DNA from: an uncultured Parabacteroides sp.
GTDB lineage: Bacteria > Bacteroidota > Bacteroidia > Bacteroidales > Tannerellaceae
Assembly (NCBI GenBank): GCA_900552415.1
Contig: USAD01000037.1
Coordinates: 1 to 14,196, forward strand
Length of the DNA: 14,196 nt
Direction: 5' to 3'
The notes beneath the pieces were generated by a model. The model ran no database searches and was not told the DNA's origin. It worked only from the letters and a program-made list of their open reading frames with translations. The translations under genes and the position numbers were made by a program. Shown piece by piece: positions 1-6,471 of the stretch (position 1 is its first letter; the number at the start of each line of letters is the position of its first letter).

Positions 1-1
1 C

Positions 2-1549
2 GAGCCCAAACTGAAAGGTCATTATGGAAGCCACTCGCTCAAGATCCCCATCAAGACACGGGTCGATTTCTCCCATTTCGACCTGGGCATCTACCAAAAC
101 GCGATCATCATCCCACACTTTACCTGTATGTACTTCCCCGACGACGGTATCCTGTGGGCGAAAACCTTCCGGACCAATAAGGCGGACGAGGCCGCGATCT
201 TCACCCAAAGCGACGTAAAGGACAACCTGAAGGAGCTGAGCTTCCGGAGCCTGACCGTTTCCGAGATGTATCCCGGCATCTCCTTTTTCGGGACGACCGA
301 GAGCATGCAGACAAGCCAATCCTACTATTACATCGACAGCCTCTATGCCTATGGCGACATTCCGCGCTACAGCCTTTTCACGGGCCAAGGCGGCTGGAAC
401 GACACGATCCGCTGGAGTCACCTGCCCACCGCCCGGCGCCGGAGCGCCCTCATCCAGGGCGAGGCGACCATAGATCGTCCTGAGAGCGCCGACCGGATTC
501 TCATCGGGGATGGAGGCCTGAACCTCACCACCCGCGGCTCGTTGAAGGCGAACAATCTCACCCTGTTGAGCCGAACAGACGGTGGCGCTTACCTCCGTTC
601 TGCGGGCGAACTGGATCTCGGCGGACAACTCACCATCGAACATACCTTGCCGGAAAAGGGGAAATGGTATTTCTTCTCCCTGCCTTTCGATCTCTATCTC
701 TCAGGGATTGACTCCGATTGGACATTGGGAGACAGCGAGACAACCGGAACAGGCGATTATCTTTACCTGGCGGAATATGATGGCGACAACCGATCGCTCA
801 CCCAATCGGCCACGGGCAACTGGCGAATCCTGGATCATCCTGGAAGCGACGCCCTGTTGATCGAGAAACATAAAGGCTACCTGATCGCGATCGATGAGGG
901 AGCGACCTCGCTCACCATCCGTTTCTCCTCCAAGGCCAACGACATCGCGGCCGATTTTGCCCAAACGGAACGGCTGACCATTTCACTTCCGGTCTCCAAC
1001 GATGGCGAGAACGACGGCTGGCTGCTTTGTGGCAATCCCTATCCCGCACCATTGCCCTTAAAGGCGATCGCCGATAACCCGGATATCGACAACCGTGTTT
1101 ACCTATATAATAATGGTAACTATCAGGCCTACCAGATCGGAAGCGACCAGGCCATTCCCGCCATGAGCGCCTTCTTCGTCAAGGCCAAACAGGCCACGAC
1201 GCTCGAGAGCGACCTGACCGCCATCAACGGCGCCGATCTCCGCTCCCTGATCCCGGTGGAAGGAATGACAAAAGCCTTCGCCGAGCCACAAGTGCCCAAC
1301 AGCACGACCGGACTGGACGCTTCTGCCCTCCAGACAGGTATCCAACTCAATGGGCGACAGCTCACGATTCATATTCCGGGGCAAAAAGTAGAGATCCAAC
1401 TCTTCAACCTCAGCGGACAACTTCGCCTCCAGCGATCGCTATCGGATGGCATAGGCTCCATTCCGCTCACATTACCGGAAGGTATTTACCTGGTCAAGGC
1501 TTATACCGACAATAAGACTTATCACTTGAAGATCCGGATCCAGGATTGA
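2..1549 (+). CDS. Large exported protein, 3' part, with T9SS-type C-terminal sorting domain (5'-truncated by window edge)
   Basis: The reading frame is open from base 2, so the first ATG at 128 is internal and the gene begins outside the window; 515 residues are visible. I do not recognise the protein's function. The visible part is rich in beta-type sequence with Gly/Asn/Asp/Thr turns, as in surface proteins of Bacteroidetes, including a segment around the residues GQGGWNDTIRWS and a middle part with the residues GKWYFFSLPFDL. The last ~65 residues (VEIQLFNLSGQLRLQ, then LPEGIYLVKAY, then a basic beta strand) fit the pattern of type A C-terminal domains that send proteins through the type IX secretion system: a sheet strand, a Ser-Gly-Gln turn, a Gly-x-Tyr strand and a short end. 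That assignment is by pattern memory, not a search. The signal peptide, if any, lies upstream. A promoter with its own fucosidase gene follows, so the two are probably separate units. Confidence 0.75.
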   Translation, partial: EPKLKGHYGSHSLKIPIKTRVDFSHFDLGIYQNAIIIPHFTCMYFPDDGILWAKTFRTNKADEAAIFTQSDVKDNLKELSFRSLTVSEMYPGISFFGTTESMQTSQSYYYIDSLYAYGDIPRYSLFTGQGGWNDTIRWSHLPTARRRSALIQGEATIDRPESADRILIGDGGLNLTTRGSLKANNLTLLSRTDGGAYLRSAGELDLGGQLTIEHTLPEKGKWYFFSLPFDLYLSGIDSDWTLGDSETTGTGDYLYLAEYDGDNRSLTQSATGNWRILDHPGSDALLIEKHKGYLIAIDEGATSLTIRFSSKANDIAADFAQTERLTISLPVSNDGENDGWLLCGNPYPAPLPLKAIADNPDIDNRVYLYNNGNYQAYQIGSDQAIPAMSAFFVKAKQATTLESDLTAINGADLRSLIPVEGMTKAFAEPQVPNSTTGLDASALQTGIQLNGRQLTIHIPGQKVEIQLFNLSGQLRLQRSLSDGIGSIPLTLPEGIYLVKAYTDNKTYHLKIRIQD

Positions 1550-1561
1550 TCTTTTATTATA

Positions 1562-1629
1562 ATGGGGGCTGTGTCAAAAAGCAGTAAAGCACGATCTGCG
1601 TTCCTTTTACCGTTTTGGCACACCCCCAT
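1562..1629. repeat. 68-bp inverted-repeat element (MITE-like or long hairpin terminator)
   Basis: Arm one (1562-1579, ATGGGGGCTGTGTCAAAA) and arm two (1613-1629, TTTTGGCACACCCCCAT) are complementary apart from one bulged C and one G-U pair, with a 33-nt centre. The centre holds weaker complementarity (GTAAA with TTTTAC, GCAG with CTGC). It lies 12 nt after the stop codon of the upstream gene. GGGCTGTGTCAAAA resembles terminal inverted repeats of insertion sequences as I remember them, so this could be a transposase-less miniature element or an excision remnant. It could equally serve as transcription terminator of the upstream gene, though the T-run after it is poor (CTTTCGTTTT). No clear target duplication is seen at the flanks. 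Confidence 0.6.
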
Positions 1630-1646
1630 CTTTCGTTTTCCCACCT

Positions 1647-1677
1647 TTTGATAAAACCTGGAAAACCTTTACTTTTG
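1647..1677 (+). promoter_or_regulatory. Bacteroidetes-type promoter of the fucosidase gene
   Basis: TTTG at 1647-1650 and TACTTTTG at 1670-1677 exactly match the Bacteroidetes primary sigma consensus (TTTG at -33, TAnnTTTG at -7) with a 19-nt spacer. Transcription would start near 1683, giving a leader of only about 20 nt before the ATG at 1705. This supports the ATG at 1705 as start rather than any codon upstream. Confidence 0.75.
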
Positions 1678-1704
1678 TCGCTAAATAACTCTAAAACAAT
1701 AAGC

Positions 1705-3930
1705 ATGAAAACACTCTACAGTTTACTGCTGGGCGCCTTGTGCGCCTGCTCCGGCCCCAAGGAAGATCCGGTCGCATACCAGAACACCATTCCTGTCGAG
1801 CCGGGCGACACAAAAGAACAGATCATCGAGAAGGCGGCTCACGTCGTCCCGACCGCCAATCAGCTGGCGGCCCTGCAACGGGAGTTTATCGCCTTCATCC
1901 ACTTCGGTCCCAACACCTTTACCCGCATGGAATGGGGTAATGGCATGGAAGATCCCAAAGTATTCGACCTGAAAGAGCTCGACACCGACCAATGGTGCGA
2001 GGCGATGAAGGCCGCGGGCATGAAGCTGGTGATCCTCACCGCCAAGCACCACGATGGCTTCGTCCTCTGGCAAAGCCGCTATACGACCCACGGCATCATG
2101 TCGTCCAACTTCCAGGGCGGAAAGGGCGACATCATGAAATCGCTCTCCGAATCCTGCCGGAAATATGGATTGAAACTGGGTATTTACCTCTCGCCCGCCG
2201 ACCTTTACCAGATCGAGAGCCCCGATGGCCTGTATGGCAACCTCAGCAAGCCGACCAAACGGACGATTCCCCGGGAGGTAGAGGGCAGGCCGTTCGCCAA
2301 CATGACCCGCTTCGAGTTCGTGGTGGACGACTACAACGAATATTTTCTCAACCAACTGTTCGAGCTGCTGACCGAATACGGACCGATCGATGAGGTCTGG
2401 TTCGACGGCGCGCATCCCAAGCGCAAGGGCGGGCAACAATACGATTACCACGCCTGGAAAACCTTGATCAAGGCCTTGGCGCCCAACGCCGTTGTCTTCG
2501 GACGTGAAGGAACCCGCTGGTGCGGCAACGAGGGCGGACGCACGCGCGACACGGAATGGAACATCATCCCTTACGAGGCGAATCCCGACACCATGTCGGT
2601 CTTTGCCGACCTGACCGATCTGGATCTCGGCAGCCGAGAGCGGCTTTACGAGGGGAAATTCCTCCACTACCAACCGGCCGAGACCAACACTTCGATCCGC
2701 GAGGGCTGGTTCTATCGCGACGATACGCACCAGAAGAGCCGCAACGCCGACGATGTCTTCGATATCTATGAGCGGGCGGTCGGCGGCAACTCCATCTTCC
2801 TGCTCAACATCCCGCCCAACCGTGAGGGACGTTTCTCGCAAACCGACGTGGATGTCCTGAAAGAGACCGGTAAACGGATCGAGGAGACCTACGGCACCGA
2901 CCTGCTGGCCGACGCCAAAGGGGATAAGGTGCTGCTCGACCACGACCTCAACACCTTTGTCCAGCTGGACGGTGGCAAAGGTGAGATCACCATCCGCCTC
3001 GCGAAACCGACCGCCATCAACCGTGTCGCCATCCAGGAGGCCGTGGCCGTGCGAGGCGAGCGGGTTGAACGTCACGCCCTCGACGCCTGGATCGACGGTC
3101 AATGGCAAGAGGTGGCCCAGGCGACCAACATCGGCTACAAGCGGATCTTGCGCTTCCCCGACGTGACGACCGACCGGCTCCGGCTCCGCGTCCTTGAGTC
3201 GCGGCTCGACCCGGCGATCGCCAACATCTCCGCTCACCATTACCAGTCGCGTCCGCCCCGCCTCGAGGCAAAGCAAGATCGCGACGGCCAGGTAAGCCTG
3301 CAGCCCATGAAACAAAACTTCGGTTGGAACCAGCATGGCGAGAACTCGGCGGGCAACCTCAACGCCGGCTTCAAGATCTATTATACGACCGACGGACAGG
3401 AGCCCGACGCCAACGCGACGCTCTATGAGGCACCCTTCGCGATGCCCGACGGCGGCGAGGTAAAGGCGGTCGCCATCCTGAATGGCGAGCAAGGCGCCCT
3501 CTGCCAAGAGCGGATCGGCTTCGCCAAGAAAGACTGGAAACTGCTCAAGGCCGACAGCGAGACAAAGGATCATGAGGCGGCCCTCGCCTTCGACGCCGAT
3601 CCCTCGACCTACTGGATGAGCGAGACAAACGGCCCGAGCCACTCGATCGCGATCGACCTGGGCCAGCAACGGACCATCAGCGGTTTTGCCTATACGCCAC
3701 AGCAAAAGGATGACAAGGGCATGATGGCGAAAGGTCGCATCAGCGTCAGCGACGACGGGAAGAGCTGGCGCGCCGTCGAGAGCTTCGAGTTCGGCAACCT
3801 GATCAACGACCCGAGCAAGCGGACGCTCCATTTCAAGAACGCGCAAGAGGCTCGCTACGTCCGGATTGAGAGCACCGAGATCACGGCCAACACCCGTGTG
3901 GCTGCCATCGCCGAGATCGACCTCTTCTAA
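1705..3930 (+). CDS. GH29 alpha-L-fucosidase lipoprotein with C-terminal carbohydrate-binding modules
   Basis: Predicted to release alpha-linked L-fucose from glycans by a retaining mechanism, acting in the periplasm or at the cell surface. The 741-residue protein starts with a lipoprotein signal peptide (basic start, LLLGAL, then LCAC with Cys15 the likely lipidated residue). The catalytic GH29 barrel spans about residues 35-400: HFGPNTFTRMEWG, TAKHHDGF at 113-119, and EVWFDGA, whose Asp234 is the expected nucleophile. The acid/base residue is not resolved; Glu276 and Glu284 are candidates. A galactose-binding-like region follows (~430-540), then a chitobiase/hexosaminidase C-terminal-like segment (YYTTDGQEPD, ~558-610), then an F5/8 type C (discoidin) domain (~620-741: FDADPSTYW, IDLG, YVRIE). 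The order resembles Bacteroidetes GH29 enzymes of the 1,3/1,4-fucosidase type, but linkage specificity cannot be read here. An in-frame TTG at 1615 would add 30 residues that destroy the signal peptide, and it lies in the inverted repeat and upstream of the promoter, so it is rejected. Confidence 0.93.
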   Translation: MKTLYSLLLGALCACSGPKEDPVAYQNTIPVEPGDTKEQIIEKAAHVVPTANQLAALQREFIAFIHFGPNTFTRMEWGNGMEDPKVFDLKELDTDQWCEAMKAAGMKLVILTAKHHDGFVLWQSRYTTHGIMSSNFQGGKGDIMKSLSESCRKYGLKLGIYLSPADLYQIESPDGLYGNLSKPTKRTIPREVEGRPFANMTRFEFVVDDYNEYFLNQLFELLTEYGPIDEVWFDGAHPKRKGGQQYDYHAWKTLIKALAPNAVVFGREGTRWCGNEGGRTRDTEWNIIPYEANPDTMSVFADLTDLDLGSRERLYEGKFLHYQPAETNTSIREGWFYRDDTHQKSRNADDVFDIYERAVGGNSIFLLNIPPNREGRFSQTDVDVLKETGKRIEETYGTDLLADAKGDKVLLDHDLNTFVQLDGGKGEITIRLAKPTAINRVAIQEAVAVRGERVERHALDAWIDGQWQEVAQATNIGYKRILRFPDVTTDRLRLRVLESRLDPAIANISAHHYQSRPPRLEAKQDRDGQVSLQPMKQNFGWNQHGENSAGNLNAGFKIYYTTDGQEPDANATLYEAPFAMPDGGEVKAVAILNGEQGALCQERIGFAKKDWKLLKADSETKDHEAALAFDADPSTYWMSETNGPSHSIAIDLGQQRTISGFAYTPQQKDDKGMMAKGRISVSDDGKSWRAVESFEFGNLINDPSKRTLHFKNAQEARYVRIESTEITANTRVAAIAEIDLF

Positions 3931-3950
3931 GGTTGATTCGACAATTAAAA

Positions 3951-4004
3951 AAGATGAACACAGATTATTTATTGGTTTTCAATAAAAAAATCTGTGTTCA
4001 TCTT
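3951..4004. terminator. Bidirectional terminator between convergent genes
   Basis: A 16-bp perfect stem (3951-3966 with 3989-4004, AAGATGAACACAGATT and its complement) is continued, after a 1/2-nt internal loop, by a 7-bp stem (3968-3974 with 3980-3986) and a 5-nt loop. It is preceded by an A-rich run (3946-3952) and followed by TTGTTTAT, so it can end transcription from both sides. It lies 20 nt after the fucosidase stop and 20 nt after the stop of the facing SGNH gene. Confidence 0.8.
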
Positions 4005-4024
4005 GTTTATATCAACGTCGGCAT

Positions 4025-5167
4025 TCAATTTCCCTCCAGCCCGATCAGCGCCCGGAAAATGCCCGCCGCGATCTGCCAGTAACCGATGTCCGTCGGATGC
4101 ACGCCATTCGTACCGATTGTCTCGGAACTCGATTCGTAATCACCGGCCGGCCGCTCCTCTGTCGGATAGACATTCAGGCAATCAAACTGGGCGTTATTAT
4201 CAATGAAATGGGTGAACGAGGCGTACTTGTCGCTGTTGGCCAACGCCTGATAAGCCGCGTTCAGGCGATGCACCTTGACGCCAAAACCCGCCGCGCCATA
4301 GACACTGTTCGGGTCGTCCGACGAATAACTCTCGCCCAACCCGCCATTCTGCGACGGCAAAAGCACGCTTCCCAACATCACCACACAATCGGGACAGGCC
4401 TTATGGAAACGGTCAATCACGGACTTGGCCCGATCCACGATCCAAGAGACATCATCAAAGGGCCCGATCGAGAGCAACTCATTTGTTCCCAACTGGAAAT
4501 AGACATAATCCAACTGCCCGCCACAATGCTCCGCGACGTAACCCTCGACATCAAAATCCCGATAGCTGTTCCAAGTAAAACCACCCGTGCCTTCCCAACC
4601 GACCGTCTCGTCGGCATTCCTCAGCCGTCCGACCAAAGCGTAATGATCCAGCGCGAGAGGATCAGGCCAGGTCGCCACGCCCACCGTGCCTTTCAACCGT
4701 CGGCTCAGCTCAATCGGAGTCTCTCCCTTTTCCATCAAGCTGTTGCCCAAGCAAAGCAGATGCCGCCGGCTCGCGGGGTTACGCGCCTCACGGGTAACGA
4801 GCGTGACCTGTTTCGCGTCGAGCAACTGCCCATTATAATCATAAATCGAAAGGTTCATCTCGCATTCGCCCACGTCTCCGGAGGTCGGCACGTACGTCCA
4901 ACAGCGCTCATAATGTTTCCCCTTCTCGCACTCGAGGGCCAGGATATAATTATCCGCCCGAGGATTCACCACCACACTGTAGAAATAGACCCGCAACGTA
5001 TCGCCCACGACGGCATACAGCCGGTCGCCAATCGCGATCTCCGCGCCCGTACCGGTCAGGTCCGTCTCCTCGAAATCATCCCCACAAGCGGGCAAGAAGG
5101 CCAGGAGAGCCCAAAGGGCCAGCCAAAGCGGGGAAAAAACACTTTTCATTTTATTGTTTCTTTTCAT
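4025..5167 (-). CDS. SGNH/GDSL-type hydrolase-like lipoprotein
   Basis: Probable surface or periplasmic esterase/lipase-like protein of 380 residues; the substrate is unknown. It has a lipoprotein signal peptide (MKRNNKMK, hydrophobic core, LPAC with Cys28) followed by GDDFEE, an acidic run like the lipoprotein export signal that sends Bacteroidetes lipoproteins to the outer face. Residues ~30-130 form a beta-rich N-terminal domain. The SGNH domain covers ~135-380: block I is LCLGNSL with Ser143 as nucleophile, block III is FQLGTNELL with Asn229 for the oxyanion hole, and block V is GTNGVHPTD with catalytic His357. Two features differ from the textbook pattern: GNSL replaces GDSL, and the residue three before the His is Asn354, not Asp. 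The start at 5167 is chosen for its basic N-terminus; 5149 (MKSVFS) and 5173 (MIMKRN) are also possible. The frame stays open upstream to 5530, but only because it runs into the non-coding tandem repeat. A link to fucosidase action (for example deacetylation) is speculative. Confidence 0.82.
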   Translation of the reverse strand: MKRNNKMKSVFSPLWLALWALLAFLPACGDDFEETDLTGTGAEIAIGDRLYAVVGDTLRVYFYSVVVNPRADNYILALECEKGKHYERCWTYVPTSGDVGECEMNLSIYDYNGQLLDAKQVTLVTREARNPASRRHLLCLGNSLMEKGETPIELSRRLKGTVGVATWPDPLALDHYALVGRLRNADETVGWEGTGGFTWNSYRDFDVEGYVAEHCGGQLDYVYFQLGTNELLSIGPFDDVSWIVDRAKSVIDRFHKACPDCVVMLGSVLLPSQNGGLGESYSSDDPNSVYGAAGFGVKVHRLNAAYQALANSDKYASFTHFIDNNAQFDCLNVYPTEERPAGDYESSSETIGTNGVHPTDIGYWQIAAGIFRALIGLEGN

Positions 5168-5233
5168 AATCATATCTGAACGGCTATTACGGATAGATCG
5201 CCCCCTTTCCGCCTCCAACCAAGGAGTCATCCT

Positions 5234-5575
5234 CGCGAGGCCAATCTCATGATCATTGGATTTACCGCGAGACGCGAAAACCAAAACGGAGCATCGGAGA
5301 GCCCATCGCGAAGCGCGAAACCCCAAACGAAGCGTCGGAGAGCCTTCCGCGAAGCGCAAAACCCCCAACGGAACGTCGGAGAAGCTTCCGCAGGTCGCGA
5401 TTGCCATTCTGGCAGGTCGGAGAGCGTTTCGCGGCTCGCGAAAACCAAAACGAGGCTCCGGAAAGCCTTCCGCGAGACGCGAAAGCCCAAACGGAGCGTC
5501 GGAGAGCCCATCGCGAGCCGCGATTGTCATTCTGGCAGCCGGTTGAGGCTTTCGCGAGGCGCGGCGGAATAAACC
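5234..5575. repeat. 41-bp tandem repeat array with CGCG-NNN-CGCG at the unit boundaries
   Basis: Seven full units of exactly 41 bp begin at 5267, 5308, 5349, 5390, 5431, 5472 and 5513, with a degenerate left copy (from about 5234, about 9 bp short) and a truncated right copy from 5554. Each boundary bears CGCG-NNN-CGCG (5266-5276, 5307-5317 and so on to 5553-5563), perfect in six of eight places and with one mismatch in the other two, while the three centre bases vary. Five units have an AAAACCAAAACGGAG-like centre; units 4 and 7 have ATTGYCATTCTGGCAG instead. The array fills the gap between the minus-strand genes pyrH and the SGNH lipoprotein gene. Since 41 is not a multiple of 3 and units 1-6 lack stops, spurious frames run through on both strands; I see no sign of real coding. 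No function is assigned. The rest of the gap (5174-5233) shows no clear promoter or gene. Confidence 0.9.
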
Positions 5576-5578
5576 TAA

Positions 5579-6289
5579 TTAATTGTGCACCACCGTTCCG
5601 ATCGGCTCGCCATTCATCACCTTCTCGAGGTTGCCGTTCGTATCCATATCGAAAACGACGATCGGCATATTGTTCTCCTTGCACATGGTCGTAGCGGTCA
5701 GGTCCATGACCTTGAGGCCCCGGTTATAGATCTCATCGTAAGTGATATCCTGGAATTTCACGGCTGTCGGGTCCTTCTCCGGATCGGCCGTATAGATACC
5801 GTCGACACGCGTTCCCTTCAGCATCACGTCGGCCTCGATCTCGATCGCCCGGAGCGACGACCCCGTATCGGTCGTGAAGAAAGGATTACCCGTTCCGCCC
5901 GACATGATCACCACCTCGCCCTGCTCGAGCAGCTCGATCGCGCGCCATTTGTTATAATACTCGCCAATCGGCTCCATACGAATCGCGGTGAGCACCCTCG
6001 CGCGAACCCCGATAGCGGTCAATGCCGAACTGAGGGCCAAGCTGTTGATCACCGTCGCGAGCATACCCATCTGGTCGCCCTTCACCCGGTCGAAACCCTT
6101 GCTGGCGCCACTCAGGCCACGGAAGATATTACCGCCGCCGATCACGATGCCCACCTGCGTGCCCATCGCCACGACCGCCTTGATCTGCTCGGCATACTCG
6201 GCGAGGCGTGTCTCGTCGATGCCATACTGTTTCTTACCCATAAGCGACTCGCCGCTTAATTTCAATAACACACGTTTGTACTGAGCCAT
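5579..6289 (-). CDS. pyrH: UMP kinase
   Basis: Phosphorylates UMP to UDP with ATP in the cytoplasm, an essential step of pyrimidine nucleotide synthesis; the bacterial enzyme is a hexamer of the amino acid kinase fold. The 236-residue length is typical. Visible motifs are KLSGESLMG (residues 10-18, phosphate binding), GGGNIFRG (51-58), the UMP-site region GNPFFTTDT, and GIYTADPEKDP, which is well conserved in PyrH. The ATG at 6289 yields the standard MAQYKRVLLKLSGE start. It is preceded by a terminator that ends the pta-ackA transcript, so it probably has its own promoter. In many bacteria frr or tsf lies beside pyrH; here the next element downstream is the 41-bp repeat array, and no classical terminator is seen between. 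Confidence 0.97.
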   Translation of the reverse strand: MAQYKRVLLKLSGESLMGKKQYGIDETRLAEYAEQIKAVVAMGTQVGIVIGGGNIFRGLSGASKGFDRVKGDQMGMLATVINSLALSSALTAIGVRARVLTAIRMEPIGEYYNKWRAIELLEQGEVVIMSGGTGNPFFTTDTGSSLRAIEIEADVMLKGTRVDGIYTADPEKDPTAVKFQDITYDEIYNRGLKVMDLTATTMCKENNMPIVVFDMDTNGNLEKVMNGEPIGTVVHN

Positions 6290-6336
6290 AATTCTAGAAT
6301 GATTTATCGTTAATACTCTGTTGTTCTCGCTATCTG

Positions 6337-6346
6337 CGCGAAAATA
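6337..6346 (-). promoter_or_regulatory. Candidate -7 promoter element of pyrH
   Basis: On the minus strand this reads TATTTTCGCG, one mismatch from TAnnTTTG, about 48 nt before the pyrH start and after the upstream terminator. No clear TTTG -33 box is visible, so the call is tentative. The same ten bases occur on the plus strand at 14181-14190. Confidence 0.4.
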
Positions 6347-6380
6347 AGGAATTATCTCCCCACACGCGAGCCGAGGCCCG

Positions 6381-6416
6381 AAAAAAAGCGGCCCCCAACC
6401 GGTGTCGGGAGCCGCT
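6381..6416 (-). terminator. Rho-independent terminator of pta-ackA
   Basis: Read on the minus strand: AGCGGCTCCC, a short loop, then GGGGGCCGCT followed by a run of seven T. The outer stem is 6 bp perfect (6387-6392 with 6411-6416), extended by C-G pairs after one bulged A. It lies about 55 nt after the ackA stop and before pyrH. A weaker upstream hairpin (AGTTCTC 6422-6428 with GAGAACT 6445-6451) lies between it and the ackA stop. Confidence 0.85.
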
Positions 6417-6471
6417 AAACAAGTTCTCTTGTTTTGTAAGCTGCGAGAACTAACGTTAATCTATAAAAATA

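Noticed and set aside
1615..1704. TTG-started 30-residue extension of the fucosidase
   Set aside because: It begins inside the inverted repeat and upstream of the matched promoter, and would bury the lipoprotein signal peptide.
1723..3846. A 707-codon open frame antisense to the fucosidase gene
   Set aside because: It mirrors the coding frame of a clear GH29 gene in GC-rich codons, has low-complexity Val/Gly/Leu/Asp/Arg-rich composition, and has no recognisable domain, promoter or start context.
4097..5179. A 360-codon plus-strand frame opposite the SGNH lipoprotein gene
   Set aside because: It is a shadow of the minus-strand gene; no motif, and it runs through the bidirectional terminator side without any promoter.
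5168..5530. N-terminal extension of the SGNH gene and several short frames across 5227-5694
   Set aside because: They exist because the 41-bp repeat has no stop codons in most units. The lipoprotein signal peptide begins at 5167, so residues ahead of it would abolish export.
5267..5553. CRISPR array
   Set aside because: Units are contiguous 41-bp repeats without unique spacers of similar size, the centres are shared between units, and no cas gene is near.
6422..6451. AGTTCTC / GAGAACT inverted repeat as a regulator of pyrH
   Set aside because: It lies upstream of the strong T-tailed terminator within the ackA 3' region, so it is more likely part of the 3' end structure; 7 bp with a 16-nt loop is weak on its own.
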